Source: Cannabis sativa (Eukaryota > Streptophyta > Magnoliopsida > Rosales > Cannabaceae). Taken from it: a stretch of 64,000 nt of DNA. The first letter of the stretch is position 1, and the number at the start of each line of letters is the position of its first letter. The stretch spans positions 14,464,136 through 14,528,135 of the forward strand of contig NC_083608.1 of NCBI RefSeq assembly GCF_029168945.1, written 5' to 3'. The notes under the pieces are model-generated. The model worked only from the letters and a program-made list of their open reading frames with translations, had not been told where the DNA came from and ran no database searches. This document shows positions 44,703 to 58,754 of the stretch, one piece after another. The translations under genes and the position numbers were made by a program.

Positions 44703-46436
44703 TAATCTTACCTCTGTATTTTGTTTTTTATCCTTCTTTTTTTTTGTTCTAGCCATCGATTCTCTACTTCCAGGTTGCCGGCAACCCATTTCATTTTGGT
44801 TGGTATTGTGGTTTGAGTTTATCCAAGATAAGTGTATTTTCATCATGCTCATATAATATTGTAATATTACTCTCTGTTTTTTTGTTTTTTTCTTCCTTCT
44901 GATTTCGGCAACCCATTTATTGTTGGGTAGTGTTGTAATATTACTCAATCACTCACAACCATTGCTTGTACTGATATTGGTTGAAATGAAGAAACTGATT
45001 TTAACACGGTTCTCAAAGCAGCAGAGGAGGAAGGGTGGGCGGCTACGACTTTCTTTTCTTTCTTTTTTGGACGTGTGCTTTTATTTTGTTTGTTACTACA
45101 TAACTTAGCTTTCATTTCACTGATAATCAATATGAGAATAGGTGAAATATATTTACTTTAATTTATACACACCTCTTTAGTTGTATTTTCATTGCAGGGA
45201 CTCTTAGGATCAAACTCACAATATGTGTTTCATTTCCCTTGGGAGTAGCTTCTACCAATTAGAACTGAAATTAATTAGTTTAATGAAATATGGGGTCGAA
45301 GATGAGCTTGCTAGAAATTTTATTACCAATTGATTTTGTTTGAATATAATTTATTTTTGTGTTGGTTAGATTGTGGATTTCTTTTTTTAATTTTGTTTTT
45401 GGCATTATTATCCCTCTTATAGATTTCATTATTCTCAAATATTGTTTTTGTTGTTGTGCTGCTATTTTATTTGTCTGATATTCTGCTTGTTTTTATTTAC
45501 TTTTTCATCAAGTTTTGGTGTGAGCTCTTGGCTCTTAGTCTTTTTTTAAGCGTCCTTTTACTGACATTTCTAGTTTTGGTGCACTTAGTTTTTTTTCATT
45601 TTTTTATCATTATATTATTGTTGGAATAAAATGAATCTCACTTATTTTTTGTTTTGTTGTGGATTATCTCTCCCCACCATAACTAGTTAAATACAATATA
45701 ATGATGTCATTTATCTCTTGGTCAAAAATACAAACATGATACGGTTTTCATTTAAAAAAAAATCAGATTGAGCGAACTTAATTGCTCTAAAGAAGTTTCA
45801 ATGAAATTTCTATTTTTAATTTTGATTTTGACATGCCCATCCCTTTTATGTATTTCATCGTTGTGAGGTATTGTTTTTTGTTGTTGTGCTTCTATTTATT
45901 TTGTTATTCTCAATTTAACAGCAAGTATTTTCTTGTACTAATTCTAAAGTATTTTCTGTTTGTTTTCACTTATTGGTGCATGTGTTTGTTAAGAGCAATG
46001 CAGAAAACATTATCAAAATTATTAGTGAGATTGTTTGTTAAGGGAAATGCATGTCTTTTTTTTTTACAAAAAAAAACTCCAATTGTTTGATCAAATATTA
46101 CCTAAACTAGTTTTAGTTTGTGAGTCAATTGGAGATATTGTAGTATAAGGTTAGTTATTAGGATTATGTGTTTATTTTTAAATTTTATTATGCATCTTTT
46201 ATGACATATTTACTTTATTTAAATAATGTATCTGGTTTTAAATGTTTGTAATGTTTTGTAGGGTATACTCTTTTAGAATATATATTTTATTATGTTTATG
46301 AAACTGGTTTTATTCTTCAGTTTTTATTGTTTAAGAGCTTATAAACCGGTTTTATTTATTAAATTTTATTTATTGTGATTGTTATCATCCTTTCTATTTT
46401 ATTTCGTTTTCACTTTGTATTTAAATTTTTTAACAG
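44703..46436. other. T-rich 5' region of the DUF1985/Ulp1-like gene
   Basis: No coding frame of note. A block of about 110 bases (about 45379-45490) is repeated, diverged, at about 45808-45930 (ttgtttttgttgttgtgct and neighbours). AAACYRGTTT-type words appear at 45681, 46104, 46301 and 46343, suggesting that the mobile element hosting the next gene extends at least this far left. Confidence 0.5.
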
Positions 46437-49400
46437 ATGGAACGAGTTGCTGAAACAGGTTCAGTCATTGGCGGTAAAAGAAAATCTTCTTGTAATATTG
46501 GTGGTATATCAAAAAAGGGTAAAGCAAAGAAAAATATGGTATGTTTATACATTTTACATGTTATGTGTTTGTATTATTGTATTAAGATATGCCTTTTTTT
46601 TTTTTTTTTTTAATTTGAATATGTTTCACTATTATTTACATTATTTTTTTGTTAATTTTTAGGAAAAGTTGTCTGATTTCATAGATGATGAGCATATTGT
46701 TGATTTTATAAGTAAAGATAAAAAGAAAACCCTGTTGAAGTCTGTGACAAGAAGAAAGCGCCCGACGGAACCGAGTGGTTCATCTATTCCTGCTGCCCCT
46801 ACGGTAATTATAACAGGAAACTGGTTTCTTTTTGTCAATTGTATATTTTGTTATAATTTAGTTTTATTGTTGTGAAACTGGTTTCTATCCCTTATATATT
46901 TATTTGTAGGTTATATATTTCATTATTAAACTGGTTTTATGTAGATCAAAGTTGTTTTGATTTTTGTGAAACTTTTTTCTTGTTTTTGTATTTATTTGTT
47001 TATTTTTGTTATTTTTGATATTTTAAATTGTTTTTCTGTTTGTTTCTTGAATTTATATCTCATGTATTTTATTTTAAAATTAAACCCAAAAAGAGATTCG
47101 GAGGTGTTGCTCAAGATTTCAACGATACAAGTGTCCTCCTATAATGAAGTTAAGATTTTCACGTGAGCAGGAAAAAATCTTTCGAAAGACGCCATTTGGA
47201 TTTTTGTTTGATATGCATACACTTGTTTTTCAAAAAGAATTGGTGCATCTTATGTTATTAAGGCAACTTAACACGGAGAGGGATGATCAGGAGTGTTGGT
47301 ATAAGATAGGTTCTAAAGCCGTTAGATTTGGAGTAGAGGAGTTTTCCGCTATAACTGGTTTTAATTGTGGTGGTCAATACGACTTGAAACCTCTTAGCAA
47401 AAAGAAGATGTTAAAGTTTAAATCTAGGATGTTTCCTAACTTTGGCATTACTGACAAAGTCACAAGAAGGGATGTGAGAGATGTTTTTCTTGATCAAGAA
47501 TTTTTCATTGATGATGATGATGTAGTTAAGATGGGTGTTGTGTATTTACTCTCTTGCTACTTGTTTGGATTTACACATGACAAAAAGGTAGATAATTTTC
47601 TTTTTGGGCTTGTTAATGGTGATGATTATTTAGATGTTCTAAATGGTTTTGCAATTGGAAAAATACTTTGGGAGAGGACATTCTACTATTTGACAATTGC
47701 TATTAAGGATGGTAATTCTATATTTGATGAACTTGAAGCAAAGGGTAAGAAGTTCAAGAAGTACAAACTTCCTAAATTTGTTGTTCCCTTTCATGTTTGG
47801 CTTTGTGAGATTATTTCTAGCTTGTCCCCTGAATATTGTGTGAGGAAAGGTTCTGAGTTTCGCCGAATACTTAATTGGTAAAGTTTCGATGTTCCTGGTT
47901 TTGGGACTTTACTCGAAAAGGTTTTCAATAACCTTGAGGTATAATAGTCTTTGTACCTGGTTTTACTATTTGATTTTTTTTATTTGGCTTGTTTTATAGT
48001 ATAGAAACTGGTTTTTAACAGGTCATTGTAGATGATTTTTGTCTTACTGATGCTGAGAGACGTAATCGTCTTTTGAAGAATTTTAAGTTTCAAACCGTGT
48101 ATCTTCCTAAGAGTGTGGATGATGAGAAGGTGAGAAACCAGTTTCCAAACATTTTTTTTCACAAATTGTTTTGCTAACATTTGATATTATCTTTTTTAAT
48201 ATTTTTTGTCTTTTGTAGGATTTTGAGGAGAAATTTGAGAATATTTGCAAAAATTTATCATTTATTAAAGATTCTCAAGCATCCATTCGTAATGAGATGG
48301 CAATATTCAAAGATGAGTTTTCTGGGGATTTGGCTAAGTTGAGTGGGATGATTGAAAAGATGAACTCCAAAAACCATAAAAAGATGGACACAGCCGATTT
48401 GTTTGGTGCTTCTGATAGAGAGGTAGATCGTTTATTATTGTTTATATTAACGAAATTATTAGTTTCTTTTAATTTTTATATGTAATTATTCTTTAGTATA
48501 ATTGATTATCACATTGAAACTGGTTTTTTTTTTAAGTTGTTACTATTTTTTGACTAATTTTTCTTTTTGTATTGTATTTTTTTCTTTATGTTTTTTTTAA
48601 GAAACTGTTCTTTTTAAAAAAAAAATTGAAGAATTAGTTTAATTTGTTGTTGATTAAACTAGTTTTAATGTTGGCATCGTTTTTTAAGTTATTTTTTGTT
48701 CCATTATTTTATTTTTTTTATGTTGTTGTTGAAATAGCTTTTTGAAGTTAATATGATTTTTTTAATATAGTTACCCTTATGTTTTTTCTTATTGTTTTTT
48801 GTATGAAACTGGTTTTCTTCTCTTTTAGTCAAAATATTTATTTTTTTTTCTTATTGTTTTGTGTATGAAACTGGTTTTCTTCTCTTTTAATCAAATTATT
48901 TAATTTTTTACAGGCTTATTATCGGGATTTGTCTGATGATGTTGGTGGTCTAGAATTGTCAGTTCCCAGTATTAAGTCTGTGGTACATGTTTTAACCATT
49001 TTTTTGTATATTTTGAAACCAGTTTATGTGATTTTGAATCTTTTTTTCCCTTTTTATATAACTAGTTTCTTTCTGTTATGTATGTTCATGAGGACAATGT
49101 TGATTATGGTCAATATTATTTGTCTCCTGATGTTATGAAAGTTGTTGACAATACAATCAAAGGCGTTTTGTGTTCAAAAGATCAACCTTCTTGTGAAAAA
49201 AATAATAATATGGAAATGGTTGTGTTCGATGATTCTTATCAAACGCCAGAAAACCCAAAGCGCATTCGAAAGGAGAGTTCTATTGTATTGTCTCCTTTTA
49301 TAACTGATTTTGGATCATCTGATTCAGGCAAAGACAGCTTGATGAATATTTTGATTGGAGATAAATTGATAGTTGATGGGCTTAATCCTTTTAAAAATGA

Positions 49401-50725
49401 GAATGGAGATAATAACACTAGTGAGCAGTGTTTGAAGTTCATTCAATGGTTATAGCATAATATAAATATGAAAAGATAATCTAAGTTTTTTAGTTTTTTA
49501 TTTTGCGTTTTGTATATATGTGTTTTTGTTAGCTTTCTAATTTTTTCTTTATTCTTTTATATGTAGCACTAAGAAGAAATACTCCGACATTGATAATATG
49601 ATTGATCCCCCTATGGACTTCAGTTTTATTCAAATTGATGAGAAAATCTAGTTTTACACACTCCAAACTTGTGGGAAGTTCCTTTCAAGATCTGTAAGTT
49701 TTTTTTAATTGTTTTCTTATACATTATATTTTTTGTGTTTGTTGTTTTAATGTTTGTATAAAACTAGTTTTATTCTGTGTTTTATTTTTGAATAACGAGT
49801 TTTAGTTTATTTGTTTAATAACTAGTTTCTTGTGTTGTTTTTTTTTCCCCTGTGTAGCATATGAATGTTGCTTTCTATAATCTGAGAAAGAAAGTTAAAC
49901 AAGATCAATCTTTGAACCAAAGGATAACAACAACCGATTGTGTGTTTGATCAGTTGATTTTCAGTGAATATAACAAATTTTTGAAAAATCATTCCAATCC
50001 GAGCACAATTAATTTTGATAGTGTTATATCTCGCTATATTCTTGGAGAATATTTGTTTTCAAATACTGCTTGGGTTTTCACAGATCATGTTCTTATAATT
50101 GTTCATGTGAAAGATCAATCTCACTGGATTTTGATCCATTTTAGCATCAAGGACAGGATGCTTAATGTTTACAACTCTTTATCTGGGTTACGCAATCAGA
50201 ACAAGGCCTTGCCCCATGTTAAGACATATTCTGTGATGTTGCCTTATTTCTTGGAATTCCTCAACTTTTATGCATCGAGGTCAGATCTTAGCATGGAAGT
50301 TGGTCCATATTCTGTGAGAATTAGGGAGCCTCTTAATTATACCTTCATTAAGGGGCTGCCTACTCAAAAGAAGAGGTAAATTTTCTAACTCTATAATAGA
50401 AACTAGTTTTATTAATACTGTTTATCGATATTCCTTTAATTTTCTTATTATAACCAATTTTATAATATATATTTTATGTTTGATATTTTTATATTTTTGT
50501 TTGTTAAAATTTTTATTAAATACAGTGAGTGTGGAGTTTTTGTGATTAAGTTTGCTGATTTGTTCATCAATGGGAAGATAAATGAGATACCACGAAATAT
50601 GGCTGATAGGATTGCAACTTACAGAGATGATTTGGCTGTTAGTTTATTTACTCATGCTTGGAGGAAACAGATTGGTGGGTATCAGACTGAAGATGATGTT
50701 CAAGTCCAATAGGAAAAGTCAAAGA
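46437..50725 (+). pseudogene. DUF1985 / Ulp1-like cysteine protease gene of a Mutator-like element
   Basis: Exons inferred from GT-AG sites: 46437-46538, 46663-46803, about 47096-47938, 48022-48129, 48219-48422, 48914-48979, 49093-49448, 49567-49693, 49858-50375, 50526-50725. Exons 1-2 give a basic N-terminus. Exon 3 is a DUF1985 domain (FRKTPFGFLFDM, VHLMLLRQL, EEFSAITGFNCGG). The last exons form a C48/Ulp1-type domain with His in SHWILIHF, Asn where Asp is usual (VYNSL), Gln in LPTQKK and Cys in ECGVFVIKFADLF. This pairing is known from ULP-like genes carried by plant Mutator-like elements. Damage: stops at 47879-47881 and 49648-49650 (where Trp is expected), a possible frameshift at about 47150 (upstream residues VLLKISTIQVSSYNEVK lie in another frame), a tag at 50710-50712, and a retrotransposon inserted after 50725. 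Confidence 0.85.
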
Positions 50726-52543
50726 TGTTGGAAATTATTTTACCAGGATCTAGATTTACTAACAAGTATGTTTGATTAACATCCTAATATAAATTCTAAA
50801 ACAATGAAAATAAACACATATAAAGTTAAGAAAACCTTACAGTGGGTGCAGTAAAAAATTATGACTCCTTCCATTCAGATCTCTAGCCCTTGATTCCTTT
50901 CTGTAGCAGAGCATAATCAAGATCTGAATCTGGATCTTCTTTTCTCCTTCTTTAATGCAGAATTTTCATAGTCTTACATACTATGATTGAGGTACCACTT
51001 GATGTGTGTGGGCACTACTCATTCACTCAAAGGTTTCGAAAATAGAAGAGAAGAAAAGAGAGAGAAAGTGGCATGTGGCTTTTCTCTGAAGGAAACAATG
51101 TGTTCAAAGATGTGTGTATTTCCTCAAGCCAACACTTTCTATTTATAGAAAACCCTCTAGGTTTAGGTTAGAATTGTATGTCATTAAAATAATGGAAACT
51201 ACAAATGGAATTTCCTATGCATGTGGCCGACCATACAAAAGGTATTGGGCATCACTTTGCAACTTTCCCATTTTCTTATTTTCCATTTCCATTTTCTCAA
51301 AAATGCCAATTTTCCAATTTAAAAATAATTATTAATTAATATGGCCATTTAATATATTTATTAATTTAGACATATAAAGTCTCTTAATCAATAAATAAAC
51401 CTAAAATCTCTTTTCTTTACAATTTCGCCCTTGCTTAGTGAAAATTCATAAAGTGGACATAGTCTAACTTTTAGAATTATAATTGATTAATCAAAATCAA
51501 TTAACTGAGTCTTACAAGCAGTATGGTCTCAACTAGTATGGGGACCATGGGTCAATATAACCGAGCTTCCAATAAGTCAAACCGAATTTACCAAGTAAAT
51601 TCCCTAACTTATTAATTCCTCATTGAATCCACACTTAGAACTTGGAATTGCACTCTCAGTCATATAGAACGCTCTATATGTTCCATGATATAGACATGTC
51701 ATTAGTTATCCATTGTTATAACCCTGATGTGATCAATGACCCTCTAATAGATGATCTACATTGAAAAGGCACTAGTGTTACCGCTACACCTTCAATGTAT
51801 TTTATCCTTAAAACACTTAGCTCCGTATAAATGATATTTCAGCAAAGTGAAATGAGATCTCCACCATTTATTTCTGTTTAGCCAAGCTCGAAGGATATCA
51901 TCGTTTCACTTCTAAGTTCCTATAGAAGTTGTAGATTCCATCTTTATGGTAGCGCTCCCACTCAATTATACTATCATGTTCCCAAAATGTACGTATCACC
52001 CTGACCCAAAAGTAGGCTTAACTAACAAATCAAAGAACATGTATAGTACTCTTGAGATCGAACCTACCCATATCAGGATTAAGGTCATTTGATCTAGGAT
52101 CAACAGGTGATATTGAATTGAATAGATATTACGGTAAGTTTTAATATATCTAATCAAAGTTCAATATCGGTCCCTTCCGATGTATACTCCATACATCCGA
52201 TACTGGTAAACTTTGCCAATGTCCTGGAAAGGACATAACACTTTTCCAAGGTGTAAGAATACCTATCGCTGATTATACCATGTCAGTCTAAATCCAGTGT
52301 TCTGACAAATCAGGGAAAAAACTTTTGAACATATAATTAAGATTATACTCCACTGTGCTGACAACACTATAATCTTTAACAAACTCATATGTTCTGGACT
52401 TAAAAATAATTCATACATTATATACATATAATCATGAAATAAATCATGTGAACCATGCAACATAAAATGTTATTTCTGATCTTTATTAATAAGTAAATCT
52501 GATTATATTGAAATGAGTTTTATTTAGGGCACAAAACCCAACA
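50726..52543 (-). repeat. 3' LTR (element orientation) of the LARD-like element
   Basis: 1818 bases. It lacks about 35 bases present in the partner LTR near 59352-59386. The 73-codon frame at 51114 lies in it and recurs in the partner at 59143; neither is a gene. Confidence 0.92.
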
Positions 52544-52554
52544 AACTCCCATTT

Positions 52555-55500
52555 GCACTAATATAAAACAAAAAGTGTATTTCAAATAATCATTAACACC
52601 TTGATATACGAATCAAGTGTAGTAGTAGTAAACTCCTCGTAATGGGATCTGACAGGTTCAATTAACAATAACCTTTTCTCCACCATTACTTTCCCTTAAT
52701 CACAAAATCCTTGACATTGTGAAATTCCTCTCTATATGTCTACTCTTTTGGGATACTGGATTCTATACCTTTGGCAACTACTTTTGGTTATTCAGGAAAT
52801 AACACTAGTAGTTAAGACAGGTTGGAACGGTGCCACAATTGTATAGAACTTTCCTTAGACTGAATAAGTATCTTTCCTCCAACTTTTAACATTCAACCTC
52901 TCTCTGGTAGACTAAGAGATTTCAGATAGGTTTTTACACTTCTCCAAAATCACTACTCCATCCACAGAGTAATCACCATCTTATCAGCAGACTTTCTAGC
53001 ACAAAGGCAAGTCTCGAAATCTGATGTGGTGTAGTCTAAGAGTTTCAAAAACACCCTTATTGACTAACATATAGTTCCTCTTCTTAATCTTAAGATTTTA
53101 CTTGATTCTCTTCCAATGTTCCTCTCCTGGATTAATCTGATACCTACTCATTACTCCCACTCAACAGCAGGTGTCTGGTCTAAGGCATACAAAAACATAT
53201 CTGAGACCTCTCACTGTTGATTTAAGAAATTCTTTCATAGCTTTATCTTCTCTGGAATAGTTGAGACTTTTCCTTAGATAAATAAAATCTATGTCTAAGA
53301 AGTTGTGAAGCTTCTATAGATTGCCATTGGAAAGAAAATGCTTCAGCATCTTACTAAAGTAAGTTGCTTGCATTAGAGTAAGTAATTACCAGGTATACCA
53401 CAAGCCATAGGTTTAGATAAACTCAAACCTATAATACTAGGAACAATAAGTTTTGTTAAGTCCATTGAATAGACTTATTAACGAAAATTTCCTTTCATGT
53501 CCTTGTAACAGAAAACTTTAGGTTACTCCATGTGAATGGATCCAACCATAGTTCTATTGGCTTTCTTCTTAGTTTCTTATCTTGACAATCCATTACTTGT
53601 TTAAACTCACAATGGATTTTAATCACTAGTATCTTCCAAGTCATGAGAAGGTAAAGTTCCTTGAAACTCTCCCACTACGACAAGGTACCGTGAATTATGT
53701 CTAAGAAAACTAAATGGTATTGACCTCTTCGGTTGTGTTAAGACAACAGAGGCAGTGGGATCATCTTGTAACGAATAAGATGATAGAACACTTATGGAAT
53801 CAAGAAAAATTATCTCCTTTATTTGCTACTTTATTTTCAGACTTAGTCATTTTCTTAGAAAAGTAGTATTTGTTTTAACAAACACTTTCTTGTCTAATGA
53901 CTATGGGATGGTCCACCCCTAATCACTTAGAATAGCTAACAAACATGCAAACCAGGGTTAGCAGTTCTAGCTTTTCTTAAGATTTCGATTAAGTCATCCA
54001 TGAATCTAGTAATGATTTACATTAAGTATACAACCATTGCATCATTCTGAAATTTTATTTCCATAGAAGGATTTAGGCAACGACTAGTAACTAATCATCA
54101 ATATGCAACTCGAATTTCTGGGGAGGTAAGTTTGGATATAATTCAAAATCAAATTAATGATCTTTGAACTGCATATCTACTAACTTTTTCTCCACCCCTA
54201 TCAGTTCGCAAGATCTTTAACCACTTACCATTGCTAGAAATTCATGAAATTTTTCAAACATTTCAAATTTCTTTTATATAAGGTAAAATCTAGAGTGATC
54301 GTTTTAAGAATACAACGAAAACTCATATCCACCCCTGAATGTTCATCCATCTGCGAATGAGATGAACTTACTTTCAGTGGATATAGGCATATTAACTCTT
54401 TGCAGAAAATGATCTTGTCAAAACCACTATGAACAAGATACAAATGCCATAGATTTATAAAATATATGGTTGTATCTTTTGATGACTTAAGTTTAGTTAC
54501 ATCAAAGAGTTCTTAGAATAGTGCAAGTAGATTCTGGTCACAGAATACTAAACTCATACAGTTTAAATCCATTGAAAGAAAATGGTTATGAAACACTTGT
54601 GAAAGTGTAACTGTATAATTAGTAATTCTTTCTTGGACCACCACTACTAATCTAACTCTATGATTTGCCTATACAAGTAGGAGATTTCTAAGATTGAGGA
54701 TTTTTATTATTTTGGGATAGAATTTCGAGAATATAATCATATGCGTCATTTAATTTCTTAAGAGAAAATATTGAATGACTTTAAATGATTTATAGACCAT
54801 TCATCCAATGATATGTTATTAAGCTGATTCGCAATGAATAAGTTAAGAGAAATTAAGATAATTTCGTTTTAAATAAGAATCCAACGATGCTCCGATTAGC
54901 GAGAGTCAAAGTAATCTAATTTATACAATCTTCTTGTTTCATATTGTAAAATACTAGTCTAAGGTGTCATCAATTGATGAACAGCTAGATGTTTCATATA
55001 CAATATTTATCTTTCGAGATCTAACACTATTATGTTAGTCTAATGGTGAAAATCCATTAGGGATTTATCTCATTAGAAAAACAAACCAAGTTAGACCAAC
55101 AATGAAGATTCGAAATTAAACTACAATTTAATAACAGAAAATAACATGGTTCAATACAAATTCATACACAATTCAGAAATTATTAAAGCATATAGCAAGT
55201 AGGAATGACAAGTGAAAATACTAAAACATACAATCCTAAATAATTTCCAAGGTTTTCAACAAACTGATATCAGTGTCCCGTTTAGGCGAGAGTCAAAGCT
55301 ACCATCCATTGAATAGAGTTGTCAGCTCATCTAAAATGAACAACATTCTAGCAACCTTTTATTCGATCAAGATTGGAATCCGCGTTGTCCCGTTTAGGCG
55401 AGAGTCAAGGCTATTCTATCTTATGAGCTTCCAACATTGTTTCATATTCTTGCAAGTCTTATACAGTCGCCACCATTAGGGTGATCAATACTATATAAAA

Positions 55501-58500
55501 AACTTACAAGATTACTTATCTTTCGAGATTAAACGGTGCTAACTTGCTAATGAACGTTCCTCCATTAGGGAGGATTACTCACTAAAACAATAGCTATGTA
55601 AAACCAACAATGGATATCGAATATCCTAATAATAATAAAGCTCATTATTTAATAAAGGTTGTATTTTCTTCTAATATTTATTTTAATCAATTTATTTTAA
55701 ATATATATTTATTTAATTAAAATTTCCAATTTAGAATTAAAAATTCTAAATATAAATTTTAATGTAATATTTATAAATTATACTTAGATGGATATAAAAA
55801 TAACGTGAATTATTTCCATCTTAGTAATAATTTCCATAAATATTTAGAAAATTATTCAATTTAAGTTGTTTCAAAACTAATTTAAATTAATTTACAACTC
55901 AAATTTAATTTTCTATAAATATATATTGCATTTCGAAAAAGAAGTGTATAATAATACTACTTTCGAAAATGCTTTAAAATAAAATAAAAATAAATTCTGG
56001 AAAATTACTCTAATTTTATGTTGGCCCAAAATTAATAAAAATTAATTTTCAACAAAAAATATAATTTTCCTATTTAATTAAATATCTAAGAAAAATTTCA
56101 AATATTTAAGTATCATGATTAAAAATCAACTTAAATATTAATTTTCTATTTAATTAAATGCACTAGAAAATACTTCAAGCAAAACAGATAATATCTATCT
56201 AGACTTTCATGGACTAATTAATTCAATTTCTAATTATAATATATTTTAGTTCATTTATTTTAATTAATCATTAAATAAAAAATCATTGATTTAAGTTGGT
56301 CCAAAATTAAATAAATAATTTTCAACTTTAATCTATTTTTCAAATAAAATTCGAAATTTCTGCATTAAAGAAATGCAATTTCGAAATTTTGGGAAATGAT
56401 TAATAAAATAAAATAAAATATATTTTGAAAATTATTCAAACTTAAGTTATTCTGAATTAAGATTCCAAACTTAAAATAATTTCCAATTTTAATGTTATAA
56501 CATGAAAATAACAATATTTAAGTATCATGATGAAAATCAACTTAGATATTGAAATTTCAATTTAATTAAATGTATTAAATTCAAGAAATAAATAATTAAG
56601 TATAAAGGAAACTTAATTATTAATTCTAGTTTAATACTAGGAAAATATACTAAACTTAGATTGTACCAAAATTAATTAAGAAACAATTAATTTCACAATC
56701 AATGATATTTTCCTATTTAATATTAGAAATAATAATTAGTAATAGAAATAACTATCTAGAATATATCATTAACTAAGTGTTTTTCTAAAATTAACTTCAA
56801 AATATTAAATGAAAAATAAATTTCATATACTTTAAAAGTTAATTATGTTGCTAATTCAATTTTAATTAGGTTAGACTAATATAATTAACCCAATACAATT
56901 ATTTAAATAAGGCAAATGGGCCTTCACAATTGGGGTAGTTCATGTGAGGGGGAGCTGGGTTCAGTATGTCGTACCCACTTCTATTGGCCCCCAACTCTCA
57001 CACAAGGCCCAAAAGAGAGGAATTTAACCTTTAAATAAATAATTGTTAGTCATTGAATAAGCTCAAATCTAATTGGACCTAAATAAATTTACTTATGTCA
57101 AAATTTATTTTAGCAACCTAGTCCATTTACTTAGTAAAAACTTAAATGGGCTTCCTATATGCATCTAAGCCCAAAAGCAAACATATAGGCTCACACAGGT
57201 CAAATGATTTGGATGGGCCCTATCATGTTACTAGGTTTACACAGATGAAAGAAGTACAAAATTTACCTGTTACAAATTATTTATAAGATCTATCGTCAAT
57301 TGGACTATGATTAAAATCAGATCATTGGATATGTCAACAAGTTAATCATAGCAATTTAGATCAGATAAATAATAGGTTTGTAAAATTTTTTTTGAATAAA
57401 CAATATTAATAAACAAACATTGTCCATGTAATAGATGTAAAAATAAGATATTAATATAATTAAATTATTATTCTTAAACTAACCAAATAAAGGAAACTAA
57501 TTTTAAAGTATCTAGGTTTATTTGAATCAAATTAAATTAAATATCTAATAAGATCAATGATTTGAAAGGAAAGAATCTCCAATATCACTTTCAGATCTTA
57601 TAATTTAATAAAATAAACCAATTTTAAAATAGATTTGGTTAGATAATTATTATTTTAGGAATAAAAGAATAAATGAATAATAATTACCGTAATTATATGT
57701 CAAAATATCTCAAATTAAGCAATATTCAAATTTCTACAAAAATATCTATGTTATTTAAATATTCAAGATATGATTTATAAATTTCCAATAAGAAAAAAAA
57801 ATGATATATATAGAAAAAAATATCATTTTTATACTTATAATTTATAAATAATTAAATATTTAACAAAATAACAAATTTTGAATTTGAAAATATTGTGGTA
57901 AGTATATCTATAAAAATATCTATGTTAATTTCAAATTTATTAATTATTTAATTTGTCATATAAGATAATTTTAATATAATATTTTAAATAAAAAGACAAA
58001 GTTATCTTTAAATTTAAAATATATTAAATATCAAAATATCTAACCTTATAATTAAATAACAAATAAATATTAAAGAAGTTAACAAATTTTTAAATCTGAC
58101 CATAATAAGAAATATTTAAAATTGGAAATATTCCAAAAAGGAAAATATTTAAAATTGGAAAAATTCCAAATTGAAAATATTTCAATTTAGAAATATTTAA
58201 AAAAAAAGGAAAAATGAATTTTGGGAAATAATCCCATGAAAAAATTGGATTTTTGGGGAAAAACTCCAAAAATCACAACTTTTGGGAAACTGCCCAGGAA
58301 TGGGCGTGCAACAGGCTGCACGCAGCCTTCATGCACGCGCGGATCAAAGGGATGCAGCCCCATCTGCCGAGAAACCTCGGGGGGCTGCAGGGTTCCTTGG
58401 GCGAGACTCGTGGGCGCTGGCAGGGTGCACTCGGACGTGTCACGCGAGCGCGATTGAGCACCCATGCATACCCGAAATCTCGATTTTCCAAAATTCATAA

Positions 58501-58739
58501 CTTTTTCAATTTTTATCGGAATCAAGTTCCGTAAAAACCGAAATTACTTAATTTTTCACAAGGAATCCAAATAAAATATTTTGAAAAATCGAAAAAAAAT
58601 ATTTTTCATGGAAAAAGGTACTGTACAACATCAACATTCGTCAAACAACACATAAACTAACATGAAACCATCCAAATCAACACAAAAACATATAAATAAT
58701 CGTTTTAATTCATATTACATGAAAGTAAATCATTACCGT
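52555..58739 (-). other. Non-coding interior of the LARD-like element
   Basis: Contains box sequences with gcgagagtcaa at about 54900, 55285 and 55398 (the last two as tcccgtttaggcgagagtcaa), an AT-rich central part, a short gggggagctggg block near 56950-56965, and a GC-rich island at about 58285-58470 close to the primer site. Frames of 70-110 codons over the island on both strands are products of its GC content. Confidence 0.7.
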
Positions 58740-58754
58740 GGCTCTGGTGCCAGT

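Noticed and set aside
51114..51335. 73-codon frame repeated at 59143 (81 codons)
   Set aside because: It lies in the LTR and is duplicated because the LTR is; the reading frame changes length between copies and shows no domain.
52263..55479. Possible degenerate pol in the retrotransposon interior
   Set aside because: I looked on the minus strand for RT, integrase and RNase H motifs and found none convincing; treated as non-coding. A profile search could overturn this.
58187..58534. Five overlapping frames on both strands
   Set aside because: Caused by high GC in the island of the retrotransposon interior; no motif in any of them.
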